A stretch of DNA of 64,000 bases from an uncultured Duncaniella sp. (GCA_910578615.1 CAJTRI010000006.1:73328-137327); one strand, 5' to 3'. Positions 18,347 to 27,386 are shown, counted from the stretch's first letter. The notes: generated by a model not told the origin, from the sequence alone. A program made the numbers and translations.

Positions 18347-19186
18347 ATGAATCTTAACGGACGGCGAGAAAGCCAGAATGTTGATGACCGGCGCGGACGA
18401 AGGAGTGCCGGGCTGAAAGTAGGCGGAGGTATAGGCGCGGTGATTATTGCAGCAATAATCGCATGGATATCAGGAGGAAACCCACTGGATATACTTACAT
18501 CCGGGGCCGGACAGATGCTCGGAGGAAACGAGGAATACGCCCAAAGCCATACTCCCACGGCCGAAGAAGAGGAACTCGCCACATTCTCCCGCCAGATTCT
18601 GGCTGGTACAGAGGATGTATGGACGAAGTTATTCCGCGAACAAGGTCTGCAATACGAGCCTCCTAAACTGGTTCTTTTCACTGACGCCGTCCGCAGCGGG
18701 TGTGGCAATGCATCAGCCTCGACCGGGCCTTTCTATTGCTCGGCTGATGAGAGTGTCTATATAGACCTGTCATTCTTTTCCAATATGAGACGCACCCTCG
18801 GCGCCGACGGGGATTTCGCATATGCCTATGTGATAGCCCACGAGGTAGGACACCATGTGCAACACCTTTTGGGAACTCTCGACGATGCCCATTCTCGTAT
18901 GGGAAATATGAGTGAGGCTGATGCCAACAAGATAAGCGTGGCACTCGAACTCCAAGCCGATTACTATGCCGGAGTATGGGCACATCATGACAACAAAATG
19001 TTTGGTTCGCTCGAAAATGGAGACATTGAGGAAGCCCTTGACGCCGCAGCAAAGATAGGTGATGACTATCTGCAAAAGAAAGCCCAAGGTTATACCGTTC
19101 CAGACTCGTTCACCCACGGCACATCGGCCCAACGTTCGTCAGCACTACGCTCCGGCATATCGACAGGACGTTTTCCCCAGCAATAA
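18347..19186 (+). CDS. ypfJ: YpfJ-family neutral zinc metallopeptidase
   Basis: 279 residues. The N-terminus is charged and then enters one membrane helix (about residues 24-41, VGGGIGAVIIAAIIAWISG), so it is an inner-membrane protein with the enzyme domain outside. Zinc motif HEVGHHV (HExxH) is near residue 165, with a further acidic ligand expected in the ELQADYYAG segment, both hallmarks of the YpfJ (DUF2342/zinc_peptidase) family. Substrate unknown. It is convergent with guaB and separated from it by a perfect 56-base palindrome. Confidence 0.9.
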   Translation: MNLNGRRESQNVDDRRGRRSAGLKVGGGIGAVIIAAIIAWISGGNPLDILTSGAGQMLGGNEEYAQSHTPTAEEEELATFSRQILAGTEDVWTKLFREQGLQYEPPKLVLFTDAVRSGCGNASASTGPFYCSADESVYIDLSFFSNMRRTLGADGDFAYAYVIAHEVGHHVQHLLGTLDDAHSRMGNMSEADANKISVALELQADYYAGVWAHHDNKMFGSLENGDIEEALDAAAKIGDDYLQKKAQGYTVPDSFTHGTSAQRSSALRSGISTGRFPQQ

Positions 19187-19192
19187 CGCAGT

Positions 19193-19248
19193 AATTTTAA
19201 TATATGACGATGGCCGGATTAATCCGGCCATCGTCATATATTAAAATT
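19193..19248. terminator. Perfect 56-base palindrome, bidirectional terminator
   Basis: Positions 19193-19220 and 19221-19248 are exact reverse complements with no central spacer (checked base by base). The GC-rich core GATGGCCGGATT is flanked by A/T runs on both sides, giving a terminator for the peptidase gene (stop at 19186) and for guaB (stop at 19254). Confidence 0.8.
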
Positions 19249-19253
19249 GATTT

Positions 19254-20735
19254 TCAGCCACGTGAAGAGGCGCTGTAATTGGGGGCCTCCGATGTGATGG
19301 CCACATCATGAGGATGGCTCTCGGCCACACCTGCATTGGTGATGCGTGTGAACTTGGCCTCGTGGAGACGATCGATGTCTGCTGCGCCACAATAGCCCAT
19401 TCCGGCACGGAGACCGCCGAGCATCTGGTATACCACCTCGTAAAGATTGCCTTTATAAGGCACGCGTGCGGCGATTCCTTCGGGAACAAGCTTTTTGGCA
19501 TCTGTCTCGTTGGCCTGGAAATAACGGTCTTTCGAACCCTTCTCCATAGCTTCGAGCGACCCCATCCCGCGATATGACTTGTATTTACGTCCGTTATAGA
19601 TGATGGTGTCACCGGGCGACTCCTCGACACCGGCAAGCATTCCGCCGAGCATAACAGAGTTGGCACCGGCAGCCAGAGCCTTCACTATGTCACCTGAGTA
19701 ACGTATACCGCCGTCAGCAATCAAGGGGACACCAGTACCGTTCAGAGCCTTGGCCACATCATAGACCGCGCTGAGCTGGGGAACTCCGACACCGGCAATC
19801 ACACGTGTGGTGCATATCGAACCCGGGCCTATACCCACCTTGACACCGTCAGCGCCATTTTCCACAAGATAACGGGCGGCGTCACCAGTAGCTATATTGC
19901 CCACCACCACGTCTATGGAAGGATATTTTTCTTTCACGGCTTTGAGTACACCTACCACGCCACAGGAATGACCGTGGGCCGTATCAATGACGATAGCGTC
20001 AACACCGGCATCCACAAGGGCATCTACACGCTCCATCGAGTCGCCTGTCACGCCAACGCCGGCAGCGACACGAAGACGTCCCAGATGATCCTTGCAAGCA
20101 TTGGGTTTGTCCTTGGCCTTGGTTATATCCTTGTATGTCACAAGGCCTACGAGGCGTCCGTTGGAGTCAACGACGGGAAGTTTCTCGATTTTGTGCTGCT
20201 GGAGAATGCGGGCAGCCTCTTCAAGGTTGGTAGACTGGTTGGTGGTTATCAGATTCTCGGAGGTCATTACCTCGTCGATCTTACGGTTGAGATCCTGTTC
20301 AAAACGAAGGTCACGGTTGGTGACGATCCCTACGAGATTGCGGTTCTCGTCAACCACAGGAATACCACCTATATGATATTCCTTCATCATGTTGAGGGCG
20401 TCTGCCACGGTGGAACCGCGCAGGATGGTCACGGGATCATATATCATTCCGTTCTCCGCACGCTTCACAGCATGCACCTGGCGGGCTTGTTCGGCAATAG
20501 GCATATTCTTGTGAATCACGCCGATACCACCTTCACGGGCGATGGCGATGGCCAAAGCTGCCTCTGTCACGGTGTCCATTGCGGCCGAGACAAGGGGGAC
20601 ATTGAGAGTGATGTTGCGTGAAAAACGGGTGGAGAGATTTACCTCGCGGGGTAGCACTTCCGAATAAGCCGGAATAAGGAGGACATCGTCAAACGTCAGT
20701 CCGTCCATTTTGACACGATCAGCAATAAATGACAT
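19254..20735 (-). CDS. guaB: Inosine-5'-monophosphate dehydrogenase
   Basis: 493 residues, full length. GuaB oxidises IMP to XMP with NAD+, the committed step of GMP synthesis. The catalytic barrel starts with LTFDDVLLIPAYSEVLP; two CBS domains are inserted (about 95-210, GSTVADALNMMKEYHIGGIPV and EEAARILQQHKIEKLPVVD). The active-site loop GPGSICTTRV holds the nucleophilic Cys. Also seen: DGGIRYSGDIVKALAAGA, the GRKYKSYRGMGSLEAM segment, and the flap Arg region EGIAARVPYKG. Confidence 0.96.
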   Translation of the reverse strand: MSFIADRVKMDGLTFDDVLLIPAYSEVLPREVNLSTRFSRNITLNVPLVSAAMDTVTEAALAIAIAREGGIGVIHKNMPIAEQARQVHAVKRAENGMIYDPVTILRGSTVADALNMMKEYHIGGIPVVDENRNLVGIVTNRDLRFEQDLNRKIDEVMTSENLITTNQSTNLEEAARILQQHKIEKLPVVDSNGRLVGLVTYKDITKAKDKPNACKDHLGRLRVAAGVGVTGDSMERVDALVDAGVDAIVIDTAHGHSCGVVGVLKAVKEKYPSIDVVVGNIATGDAARYLVENGADGVKVGIGPGSICTTRVIAGVGVPQLSAVYDVAKALNGTGVPLIADGGIRYSGDIVKALAAGANSVMLGGMLAGVEESPGDTIIYNGRKYKSYRGMGSLEAMEKGSKDRYFQANETDAKKLVPEGIAARVPYKGNLYEVVYQMLGGLRAGMGYCGAADIDRLHEAKFTRITNAGVAESHPHDVAITSEAPNYSASSRG

Positions 20736-20757
20736 AAGGTTTACTATTTATTGCGTG

Positions 20758-20765
20758 CAAAGATA
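20758..20765 (-). promoter_or_regulatory. -7 box for guaB
   Basis: TATCTTTG on the minus strand; predicted start about 19 bases before the ATG. It lies back to back with the rightward -7 box at 20810. Confidence 0.6.
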
Positions 20766-20809
20766 CAGATTTTTTATGAAACATGCACAAAAAAACGGGT
20801 GAAAATCCT

Positions 20810-20817
20810 TAATTTTG
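20810..20817 (+). promoter_or_regulatory. -7 box for the L,D-transpeptidase gene
   Basis: TAATTTTG whose last base is only five bases before the ATG at 20823, so the mRNA would be nearly leaderless. A clear -33 TTTG is not seen. Confidence 0.5.
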
Positions 20818-20822
20818 CATCC

Positions 20823-21443
20823 ATGAAACGGTTCATACTTTGCCTTTCCATATTTACATCCCTGTGTGTCACCGGGCAAACCACGGAATCTGACTTTTCC
20901 CCACAAGTGAGGGTTCTGCTTCAATCCTACGACCACACGGCACGCCCGCTTCTCCCTGAAACAGATTCGGAGGTATGGGCCGATATAGACTGCCCCGTAT
21001 CCACCGCGCCGGGCCGCATGAGACTCCCTAAGAACATAGTGGTTGACAAGCCCCACACACGGCTGTATGTCATCAACGCCTTTGGCGACACCCTCAGCCG
21101 TTACCGTGTGTGCGCATCGGCCAAACGCGGACAGAAGACCGGCAAGGATGACTGGCGGACGCCGGAGGGGCGCTTCAAAATATATGGTGTCTACAATTCC
21201 ACGGACTGGACTTATCAGGACACCGATGACAAGTGTTACGGCCCTTTCTTCATAGCATTGTGGACACCGCCTTTCTACGGCATAGGCATACACGGGACTA
21301 ACGCACCATACTCCGTCCCCGGCAGACGCAGCCACGGATGCATGAGGATGCACAACGAAGATATCGTCCGCGTCCGCCGCATGGTTGACAAGGACAGCCG
21401 CGTGACAGTCCTTCCCGACCCTGTAACTACCGTTACAGAATAA
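20823..21443 (+). CDS. L,D-transpeptidase (YkuD domain), secreted
   Basis: 206 residues from MKRFILCLSIF; the frame is open from 20751 but that start is upstream of the -7 box. A signal peptide ends around VTGQTTES. The YkuD catalytic core is in the second half: GIGIHGTN and SHGCMRMHNEDI, with the His and the nucleophilic Cys of the HxG...SHGC motif. The preceding PEGRFKIYGV and KCYGPFFIALW strands are typical. It probably forms or exchanges cross-links (3-3 or protein) in periplasmic peptidoglycan. Single gene. Confidence 0.9.
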   Translation: MKRFILCLSIFTSLCVTGQTTESDFSPQVRVLLQSYDHTARPLLPETDSEVWADIDCPVSTAPGRMRLPKNIVVDKPHTRLYVINAFGDTLSRYRVCASAKRGQKTGKDDWRTPEGRFKIYGVYNSTDWTYQDTDDKCYGPFFIALWTPPFYGIGIHGTNAPYSVPGRRSHGCMRMHNEDIVRVRRMVDKDSRVTVLPDPVTTVTE

Positions 21444-21451
21444 GATTCCAT

Positions 21452-21515
21452 ATCAAAAAATATCCGATGCCATAAGAAACCTATATTTTTCTTATGGCAT
21501 CGGATATTTTTTGAT
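21452..21515. terminator. Long perfect hairpin, bidirectional terminator
   Basis: 28-bp exact inverted repeat (21452-21479 and 21488-21515) with an 8-base loop. The ends are A6/T6 runs, so each strand gets a U-tract. It separates the transpeptidase gene (stop 21443) from convergent glmM (stop 21543). Confidence 0.85.
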
Positions 21516-21542
21516 CAGAAGACACCTGTCCTCTTCTGTAAA

Positions 21543-22931
21543 TTATATCAAAGAGGCTATCACTTCCTTGATACTTTCCGCAAGGGCATCAGCCTCGGCC
21601 ATGGTGTGTGCCTCGCTGTATATGCGGATAATAGGCTCGGTATTTGATTTGCGCAGGTGAACCCACGAGTCGGCAAAGTCAATCTTTACACCGTCAATGT
21701 CGGTGATTCGCTCACCGGCAAACCTTGACTTTACAGCTTCCAGAATGGCATCTACATCAATCTCAGGGGTAAGCTCAATCTTGTTCTTGGCAATCTCGTA
21801 GGCCGGATAACCGGCACGTAGTTCAGATACCGTCTTGCCGCTCTTGGCAAGGAGGGTAAGGAACAAGGCCACGCCTACGAGGGCGTCACGGCCGTAGTGG
21901 GATGCGGGATATATGACGCCGCCATTGCCTTCGCCGCCTATCACAGCCCCTGTCTCCTTCATTTTGGTCGTCACATTGACCTCACCTACCGCTGCTGCCG
22001 AATAGGTACACCCATGGGCCTCGGTAACATCACGCAAGGCACGCGACGAGCTAAGATTGCTTACTGTAGAACCGGGTGTATGACTCAGCACATAGTCGGC
22101 TATGGAGACAAGCGTGTATTCCTCAACGAACATCTCACCGTTCTCCATCACTATGGCAAGACGGTCTACATCCGGATCAACTACAAATCCCACATCAGCC
22201 TTTCCGTCGGCCATAAGAGCCGAAATCTGTGTGAGGTTCTGGGGAATCGGTTCGGGAGTATGAGCGAATCTGCCGGTAGCCTCACAGTTAAGCTCTATGA
22301 TATTTTTCACGCCGAGCGCCCGAAGGAGTTCAGGGATTATGATACCGCCAACCGAGTTGACAGCATCCACAACCACCGTAAAATCTGCCTTTGCAATCGC
22401 GTCAGCATCAACGAGATCAAGCGCGATGACACTTTCGATATGGCGTCTGTCATAGGTCTCATTCTTGTAAACATGTCCCAGAGCGGTCACGGGAGCAAAG
22501 ACAATCTCGTCAGAGTCTGCAATGCGGAGCACTTCCTTTCCCTCGGCGTCATTGAGAAACTCACCCGAGGCATTCAGAAGTTTCAGGGCATTCCACTGTG
22601 CCGGGTTATGGCTGGCCGTCAGTATGATTCCTCCGGCAGCCTTCTCGCCAGTGACGGCAAGCTCAGTCGTGGGGGTCGATGCAAGACCGATGTTTACCAC
22701 ATCAAAACCCATCGCGGTGAGCGTACCGCATACAAGGCTCTCCACCATAGGGCCTGAGATTCTCGCGTCACGGCCCACAACAATCAGACGTGGCTGTCCC
22801 TCCTTGATGTTACGGGATATAAGCGTGGCATAGGCAGCCGTGAATTTGACGATATCAAGAGGTGAAAGGCCTTCGCCGGGAACACCGCCTATTGTGCCAC
22901 GGATGCCGGAGATGGATTTGATAAGTGCCAT
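21543..22931 (-). CDS. glmM: Phosphoglucosamine mutase / phosphohexomutase
   Basis: 462 residues of the alpha-D-phosphohexomutase family. Signature sites: SGIRGTIGG N-terminus, TASHNPAQWNALK with the phospho-Ser, metal loop VDPDVDRLA, sugar-binding GGEGNGGVI, and phosphate loop RKSNTEPIIRIYSEA. GlmM makes glucosamine-1-phosphate for cell wall and LPS precursors. Phosphoglucomutase/phosphomannomutase activity cannot be excluded from motifs alone; the GEGNGG sugar loop resembles GlmM. Last gene in the leftward nrnA-DUF4827-glmM unit (10 bases after the DUF4827 gene). Confidence 0.85.
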   Translation of the reverse strand: MALIKSISGIRGTIGGVPGEGLSPLDIVKFTAAYATLISRNIKEGQPRLIVVGRDARISGPMVESLVCGTLTAMGFDVVNIGLASTPTTELAVTGEKAAGGIILTASHNPAQWNALKLLNASGEFLNDAEGKEVLRIADSDEIVFAPVTALGHVYKNETYDRRHIESVIALDLVDADAIAKADFTVVVDAVNSVGGIIIPELLRALGVKNIIELNCEATGRFAHTPEPIPQNLTQISALMADGKADVGFVVDPDVDRLAIVMENGEMFVEEYTLVSIADYVLSHTPGSTVSNLSSSRALRDVTEAHGCTYSAAAVGEVNVTTKMKETGAVIGGEGNGGVIYPASHYGRDALVGVALFLTLLAKSGKTVSELRAGYPAYEIAKNKIELTPEIDVDAILEAVKSRFAGERITDIDGVKIDFADSWVHLRKSNTEPIIRIYSEAHTMAEADALAESIKEVIASLI

Positions 22932-22941
22932 GTTTTGAATA

Positions 22942-23508
22942 TTATATTACCGGTTTATAATAAGATATTGTATACAGATAGGGAATGACATAGCTCATGT
23001 CGGCCGTGGGGCCGGCCTGTGACTTCACGACAAGGTTGACTTTGGCGTCATATCCAAGAAGCCCCACAGGAAGCTGTATGCCTGTGCCATACTGGGTCGA
23101 TGACTCCACATACTCGTTCTTGTATAGAAAGAACGTAGAACCTGAATTCATGTTATTGGCATTTCCTCCTCCTATGTTGTTGTCGCCGCCGACCACATAG
23201 GAGTCCAGACGATAGCGGAGATAGCGGAAATACACTCTGTCATTATATTCAGGGCGCTCTTTCGAGCCTGGTTCGAGAACCTGCATATACACGTTTGCCT
23301 CATCATCGATGCAGTAATACGGAGCATCATGGCCTGTCTGGAAGACCGTATCTGCCGGAATCTCGTCAACAAGACGGTGCTGCGAGAGGAAGTCATTCAC
23401 TACATGGCTCTCGTCTGTAAGAAGTTCGGCATAGCTCTTGGAGTCACTACACGAGACAAGTCCAGCAAGTACGGCCAGAGAAATGAGGGGAAGGAGGATA
23501 CGTTTCAT
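22942..23508 (-). CDS. DUF4827 lipoprotein
   Basis: 188 residues. The signal ends in LAGLVSCSDSKSY, so Cys20 is probably lipidated and the protein sits on a membrane facing the periplasm or surface. The rest matches the Bacteroidales DUF4827 family: a SYAELLTDE start after the anchor, a YNDRVYFRYLRYRL strand, an Asn/Gly-rich loop (GGDNNIGGGNANNMNSG), and a final Y-IPYLYTI-YY strand. Part of the sequence (QLPVGLLGY, late Y-IPY) resembles FKBP-type folds, which I note as inference only. It overlaps nrnA by 4 bases. Confidence 0.8.
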   Translation of the reverse strand: MKRILLPLISLAVLAGLVSCSDSKSYAELLTDESHVVNDFLSQHRLVDEIPADTVFQTGHDAPYYCIDDEANVYMQVLEPGSKERPEYNDRVYFRYLRYRLDSYVVGGDNNIGGGNANNMNSGSTFFLYKNEYVESSTQYGTGIQLPVGLLGYDAKVNLVVKSQAGPTADMSYVIPYLYTISYYKPVI

Positions 23509-24554
23509 GAAAGATATTTGTCGTAATTGGGTAAAATTTCAAGTAATTTGGAAAGAGCATCAGATAGCGAACCTTTAAACTCACCACCGGCCGCATTGGC
23601 ATGACCACCGCCACCAAAGCATTCCTCACACACGCGACTGACTGAAAAATCTCCTTTTGAGCGCATTGAGATCTTTACGAGGTCAGGAGCATCCTCGCGC
23701 ATGAACACCGACCAGGTCACATCGGGTATGGCCAGAGGGCGGTTGACCAGCCCTTCTGTATCTCCCTTTGAGTATTCAAATTCTTTAAGTTCGTCTGAAT
23801 TTAGACTTAGTATGGCGACACGGTGGTCACGAATCACCTGCATCCTGTACTGGGCATAACCCATGATGCGCACACTCGACTCGGACGAGGTGTCCATAAC
23901 AAGCTTATAGAGATTGTCCTTGTCAATCCCCTTGCGCATGAGGTCATATATGATAAGATACAGGTCTGGGTCATTGGAATTGTAGGAAAAGTTCCCGGTA
24001 TCGGTCATCATCCCCGTATATATACATGCAGCGGCAGCCCGGTTAAGATAACGCACCCAGTAGGCCTGCCACAAAAATATATAGAGAAGAGCAGAAGTGG
24101 ATGATACCTCCGGACGCGAGATAATGACATCAGCCTCTATAACGGGAGACAGATGATGGTCAATCACCACCCGTCTGGCACCAGACAACTCTATAAGCGA
24201 GGCCAGACGATCAACACGTCCGAGGTCATTGAAGTCAAGGCAGAAAACAAGATCGGCACCGGCAATAAGCTCGCGTACACGCTCGGGCTGCCGTGTAAGG
24301 GTTACAATATCCCTGACACCGGGTAGAAACTGTAAGGCTTTAGGGGCACAGTCGGCAGTAACTACCACCGCATCCTTGCCCATTGCGCGAAGTACCGAAC
24401 AAAGAGCCGTAGACGAGCCGAGGGCATCGCCGTCAGGTGACACGTGACACGTGACAACCACGTGGCGTGATGCAAGTACAAACTGCTTCACACGCTCCAC
24501 CGAATCATTGTCTATTACCGTGTTAAACCTGCTTGGACGGGAGTTGTTGTTCAT
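23505..24554 (-). CDS. nrnA: DHH-family oligoribonuclease / pAp phosphatase
   Basis: 349 residues. NrnA-type enzymes degrade 2-5 nt RNAs and dephosphorylate pAp in the cytoplasm. The DHH domain shows the metal motifs SPDGDALGSS, FCLDFNDLGR and VIDHHLSP, and TDTGNFSYNS; the DHHA1 domain carries the GGGGHANAAGGEF RNA-binding motif. Its stop overlaps the start of the DUF4827 lipoprotein gene by 4 bases. Confidence 0.92.
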   Translation of the reverse strand: MNNNSRPSRFNTVIDNDSVERVKQFVLASRHVVVTCHVSPDGDALGSSTALCSVLRAMGKDAVVVTADCAPKALQFLPGVRDIVTLTRQPERVRELIAGADLVFCLDFNDLGRVDRLASLIELSGARRVVIDHHLSPVIEADVIISRPEVSSTSALLYIFLWQAYWVRYLNRAAAACIYTGMMTDTGNFSYNSNDPDLYLIIYDLMRKGIDKDNLYKLVMDTSSESSVRIMGYAQYRMQVIRDHRVAILSLNSDELKEFEYSKGDTEGLVNRPLAIPDVTWSVFMREDAPDLVKISMRSKGDFSVSRVCEECFGGGGHANAAGGEFKGSLSDALSKLLEILPNYDKYLS

Positions 24555-24575
24555 ATCTTCTTAAAAAATCAATCG

Positions 24576-24583
24576 CAAAGGTA
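24576..24583 (-). promoter_or_regulatory. -7 box for the nrnA operon
   Basis: TACCTTTG on the minus strand, 22 bases before the nrnA ATG. A TTG lies 16 bases further upstream, which is closer than usual. Confidence 0.5.
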
Positions 24584-24602
24584 AGAAAAAATATCGAGAC
24601 AA

Positions 24603-26690
24603 TCACTTTTTGGGAAGAATCAGCTTAAACCGGGCACCGTCCATATAGGAAGTGTCAAGGGTGACATCCCCACCGAGCAAACGAGCTATAAGGCGTGATA
24701 TGGAGAGTCCGAGTCCGGCTCCCTGTGTATCACGGTCGAGTTTGACAAACCTTTCGAAAATCTTTTCCTTGTTCTCGGGGTTTATGCCTATACCTGTATC
24801 CGTGACTGAGATTTCAAGTTTAGAATCATCGTCTATCATCTTGTAAGACAGGATAATCCTCCCCTTGGTTGTAAATTTTGCCGCATTGGTCAGCATATTG
24901 TTGAGAATCTGTTGCACACGCAAAGGGTCGGTGAACATGTCGATGTGTCCGGCCGAACCGTCAAGTTCAAGCTCCACACCCGGACTGACCCTGTGCCTGA
25001 CGCTGTCAAGCGTAGCCCGGCATAGAAGGCCGATGTTCACCACCTGTTCCTGCACAGGCATAGAAGAACTGTCTATCTCCGCGAGTCTCAGCACGTCGTT
25101 GATAATGGTAGACAAAAGTTCGCTGTTAAGCTCCACAAGGTTTGCAAATTCCGTCAGATGCTTTTTTCCGTCAGCGCCGGCACAATCGGCTATAAGGTGA
25201 GAATATTCCGTGATTGCCTGCAAAGGCACCTTGACCTCATAGCTCATATTCTTTATAAAGTCACTTTTGAGGTTATTGGCTTTCTGTGCCAGATCTCTGG
25301 CCCGTATAGACTCCGCACGTGACTGACGAAGATTCTCACTCTCTATTTTCAACGACTTGTTACTTCTGGCAAGATGCTTCACAAGCTGGCGGTTGCGCCT
25401 GTAAAAGCTGAAAAGCACCACCAGCATGACGGCAAGGACAATGATGGCTATGCTACTTACCATTATTACTGTACGCTGCATCGATGCTATCGATTCCTTT
25501 TTCTCTATCTCTGCCTCACCATGCTCGCTCCTCATATTGTATACGGCATAGGCTATCTGCAACTCACGTGATGTGCCACATGAAAAATCCTCCAACTCCT
25601 GTTCGAGAATCGCCGTATATTTTCGAGATGCATCCAGAAGCGCCTGATTGTCACCCATAGCATCCGCCGCCTCTATGAGATAACGCAACATGGTGCGGCG
25701 GCGGAAGACGGAGCCGGGTACATCATGATATTTTTTCAGCAAAGGAAGTGCCGCCGCATAATCCTTCTTGCTCATGGCCAGATAAATCTCCGGGGCCGGG
25801 AATCTTTGATAGGTATTACGGACATCGGAGTCAGTCTGAGTATAGCTGACAGCCTTGTCATAATACTCCTTTACCGTTGCCGTGTCAAGCATGGCAAAAT
25901 TGGAGAGAAGACGTGTATAGATTGTGTAATATGAGGGTGCATAATTGCGATATATGCGTCCCTTTTCATGATAATACCCTTCAAGACGTGCTATATCCTT
26001 CAACATGGCTTGGTCGGCCACCATTGACTTTTCAGGACTCGTAAGCTGATATGCCGAGGCGGCATGTATGCCGAACGCATTCCTTATCGAATAGGCATTT
26101 CGTGGAAGACGGTTCACCAACACCGAGAGAGAGTCAAGATAATTACCGAGCATCTCTCCGTTCGGCTCCTGGGAAAGCATCATGCATATGCCGTGAAGAA
26201 GGGCCACATGTTCATATATATCTGCCGGAGGATTAAGGGTCACTGTTTCAAGGTACTCTTTGAGGGCGGCATTTCGCTCCGTCCTATCGGAATACCGCGC
26301 CCGCCTCATATTCTGCATCATGTCTATAAATGTGAGCGTCTCACGCACATCGTTTGACTCGGAAAACCTCACGGCACGGTTGCGAAGCACTTCAAGCATG
26401 GAGTCACTTCGCAAGTATCTGTTGGCCTGGTTGCGGATTATGTCAAGAGCCGTTCCCGGATCTCCGGCCCGGTCGGCTGTCTCTACCAGCCGAAAACCGA
26501 TATCTGTCGAACTTTTTCTCGGCAGCAGGTCATAGAGATTGCACATGATAGGGACAGAATCGCCCGGAGACGAGGCGACGGCAAGCTCCCTGAACAAAGA
26601 GTCTGCAATCTCTCTGTCTCTTTCCGCGCGAACCGCCAGCGGCAACAGAATCGAGATGTATATTATCAGATATCGGAGATAACGACCCAT
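24603..26690 (-). CDS. Histidine-kinase-like sensor protein lacking the H-box histidine
   Basis: 695 residues. Signal peptide (LLPLAVRAERD), a long periplasmic helical part resembling TPR repeats (about 25-390), one membrane helix (about 408-430, VIMVSSIAIIVLAVMLVVLF), a coiled linker, then HisKA and HATPase domains. The ATPase motifs are intact: NNMLTNAAKFT (N), DTGIGI (G1), FERF (F), GAGLGLSI (G2). The H-box reads KNMSYEVKVPLQAI, with Tyr484 where His is required; the codon at 25239-25241 is TAT read on the minus strand. It may act as a non-canonical sensor or allosteric partner of another kinase. No response regulator is adjacent. Third gene after tamL and gph. Confidence 0.85.
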   Translation of the reverse strand: MGRYLRYLIIYISILLPLAVRAERDREIADSLFRELAVASSPGDSVPIMCNLYDLLPRKSSTDIGFRLVETADRAGDPGTALDIIRNQANRYLRSDSMLEVLRNRAVRFSESNDVRETLTFIDMMQNMRRARYSDRTERNAALKEYLETVTLNPPADIYEHVALLHGICMMLSQEPNGEMLGNYLDSLSVLVNRLPRNAYSIRNAFGIHAASAYQLTSPEKSMVADQAMLKDIARLEGYYHEKGRIYRNYAPSYYTIYTRLLSNFAMLDTATVKEYYDKAVSYTQTDSDVRNTYQRFPAPEIYLAMSKKDYAAALPLLKKYHDVPGSVFRRRTMLRYLIEAADAMGDNQALLDASRKYTAILEQELEDFSCGTSRELQIAYAVYNMRSEHGEAEIEKKESIASMQRTVIMVSSIAIIVLAVMLVVLFSFYRRNRQLVKHLARSNKSLKIESENLRQSRAESIRARDLAQKANNLKSDFIKNMSYEVKVPLQAITEYSHLIADCAGADGKKHLTEFANLVELNSELLSTIINDVLRLAEIDSSSMPVQEQVVNIGLLCRATLDSVRHRVSPGVELELDGSAGHIDMFTDPLRVQQILNNMLTNAAKFTTKGRIILSYKMIDDDSKLEISVTDTGIGINPENKEKIFERFVKLDRDTQGAGLGLSISRLIARLLGGDVTLDTSYMDGARFKLILPKK

Positions 26691-26711
26691 GAAATTATAC
26701 GGTTAAAATAA

Positions 26712-27386
26712 TCATACATCCAGTTCAAGCCCGGATCTGCGGACTATTGTCATGATTTCCTCAGGAGAAGATACTATATTATCGGCATGCGCCTCGGCCA
26801 GCTCTCTTCTGGAACGGAATCCCCACGTGACACCGCACGAGTCAACGCAAGCCCTGCGGGCAGTCTCTATATCTACCGCCGAGTCACCCACATATAGCAC
26901 CTTTGACTTACGTGTCGGTGACTTGGATAGAATCTCGAAGACTATGCTCGGATCCGGCTTGACGGGGATTCCCTCTTTCTGTCCCTCAACGGCCCTCCAC
27001 TCTATTGCAGGAAAGAAGCGGTCGATAAGGCGCTCCACCGCAGCCTGATACTTGTTGGAAGCCACGGCCACGCCTATCCCCTTGGCTTGAAGTTCGTCAA
27101 GAAGCTCCGCTATACCGGGATAAGGCTCGGTAGAGTCACACAGGTGCGCGTCATAATACTCCCTAAAACTCACGAGGGTTTCAGCAATAACCTCGGGAGT
27201 TCGGACATCTTCTGGAAGCGCACGTTCGATGAGACGCCTGATACCGTTGCCGACAAACATCGGATAAGATGCCGGCGCATGAACAGGATACCCCCCCATA
27301 CGCAATGCATGGTTCGTGGCAGCCCCGAGATCGGAGATTGTGTTGAGCAGCGTGCCGTCGAGATCAAAGATGACAAGATGTTTCAT
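26712..27386 (-). CDS. gph: HAD-family phosphoglycolate phosphatase
   Basis: 224 residues. HAD motif I is FDLDGTLLNT (two catalytic Asp), motif II is in VAVASNK, motif III Lys is in GIPVKPDPSI, motif IV is VGDSAVDIETA. The helical cap (about 15-80) matches Gph, which removes phosphate from 2-phosphoglycolate formed during DNA repair. Other small phosphate esters are possible substrates. It starts 21 bases after tamL and ends 22 bases before the sensor gene. Confidence 0.85.
   Translation of the reverse strand: MKHLVIFDLDGTLLNTISDLGAATNHALRMGGYPVHAPASYPMFVGNGIRRLIERALPEDVRTPEVIAETLVSFREYYDAHLCDSTEPYPGIAELLDELQAKGIGVAVASNKYQAAVERLIDRFFPAIEWRAVEGQKEGIPVKPDPSIVFEILSKSPTRKSKVLYVGDSAVDIETARRACVDSCGVTWGFRSRRELAEAHADNIVSSPEEIMTIVRRSGLELDV

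Noticed and set aside
19968..20621. 217-codon plus-strand frame
   Set aside because: Antisense to guaB, which is unquestionable.
21897..22757. 286-codon frame on the plus strand
   Set aside because: Lies wholly opposite glmM, whose motifs are clear; long antisense frames are expected in GC-rich codon-biased genes.
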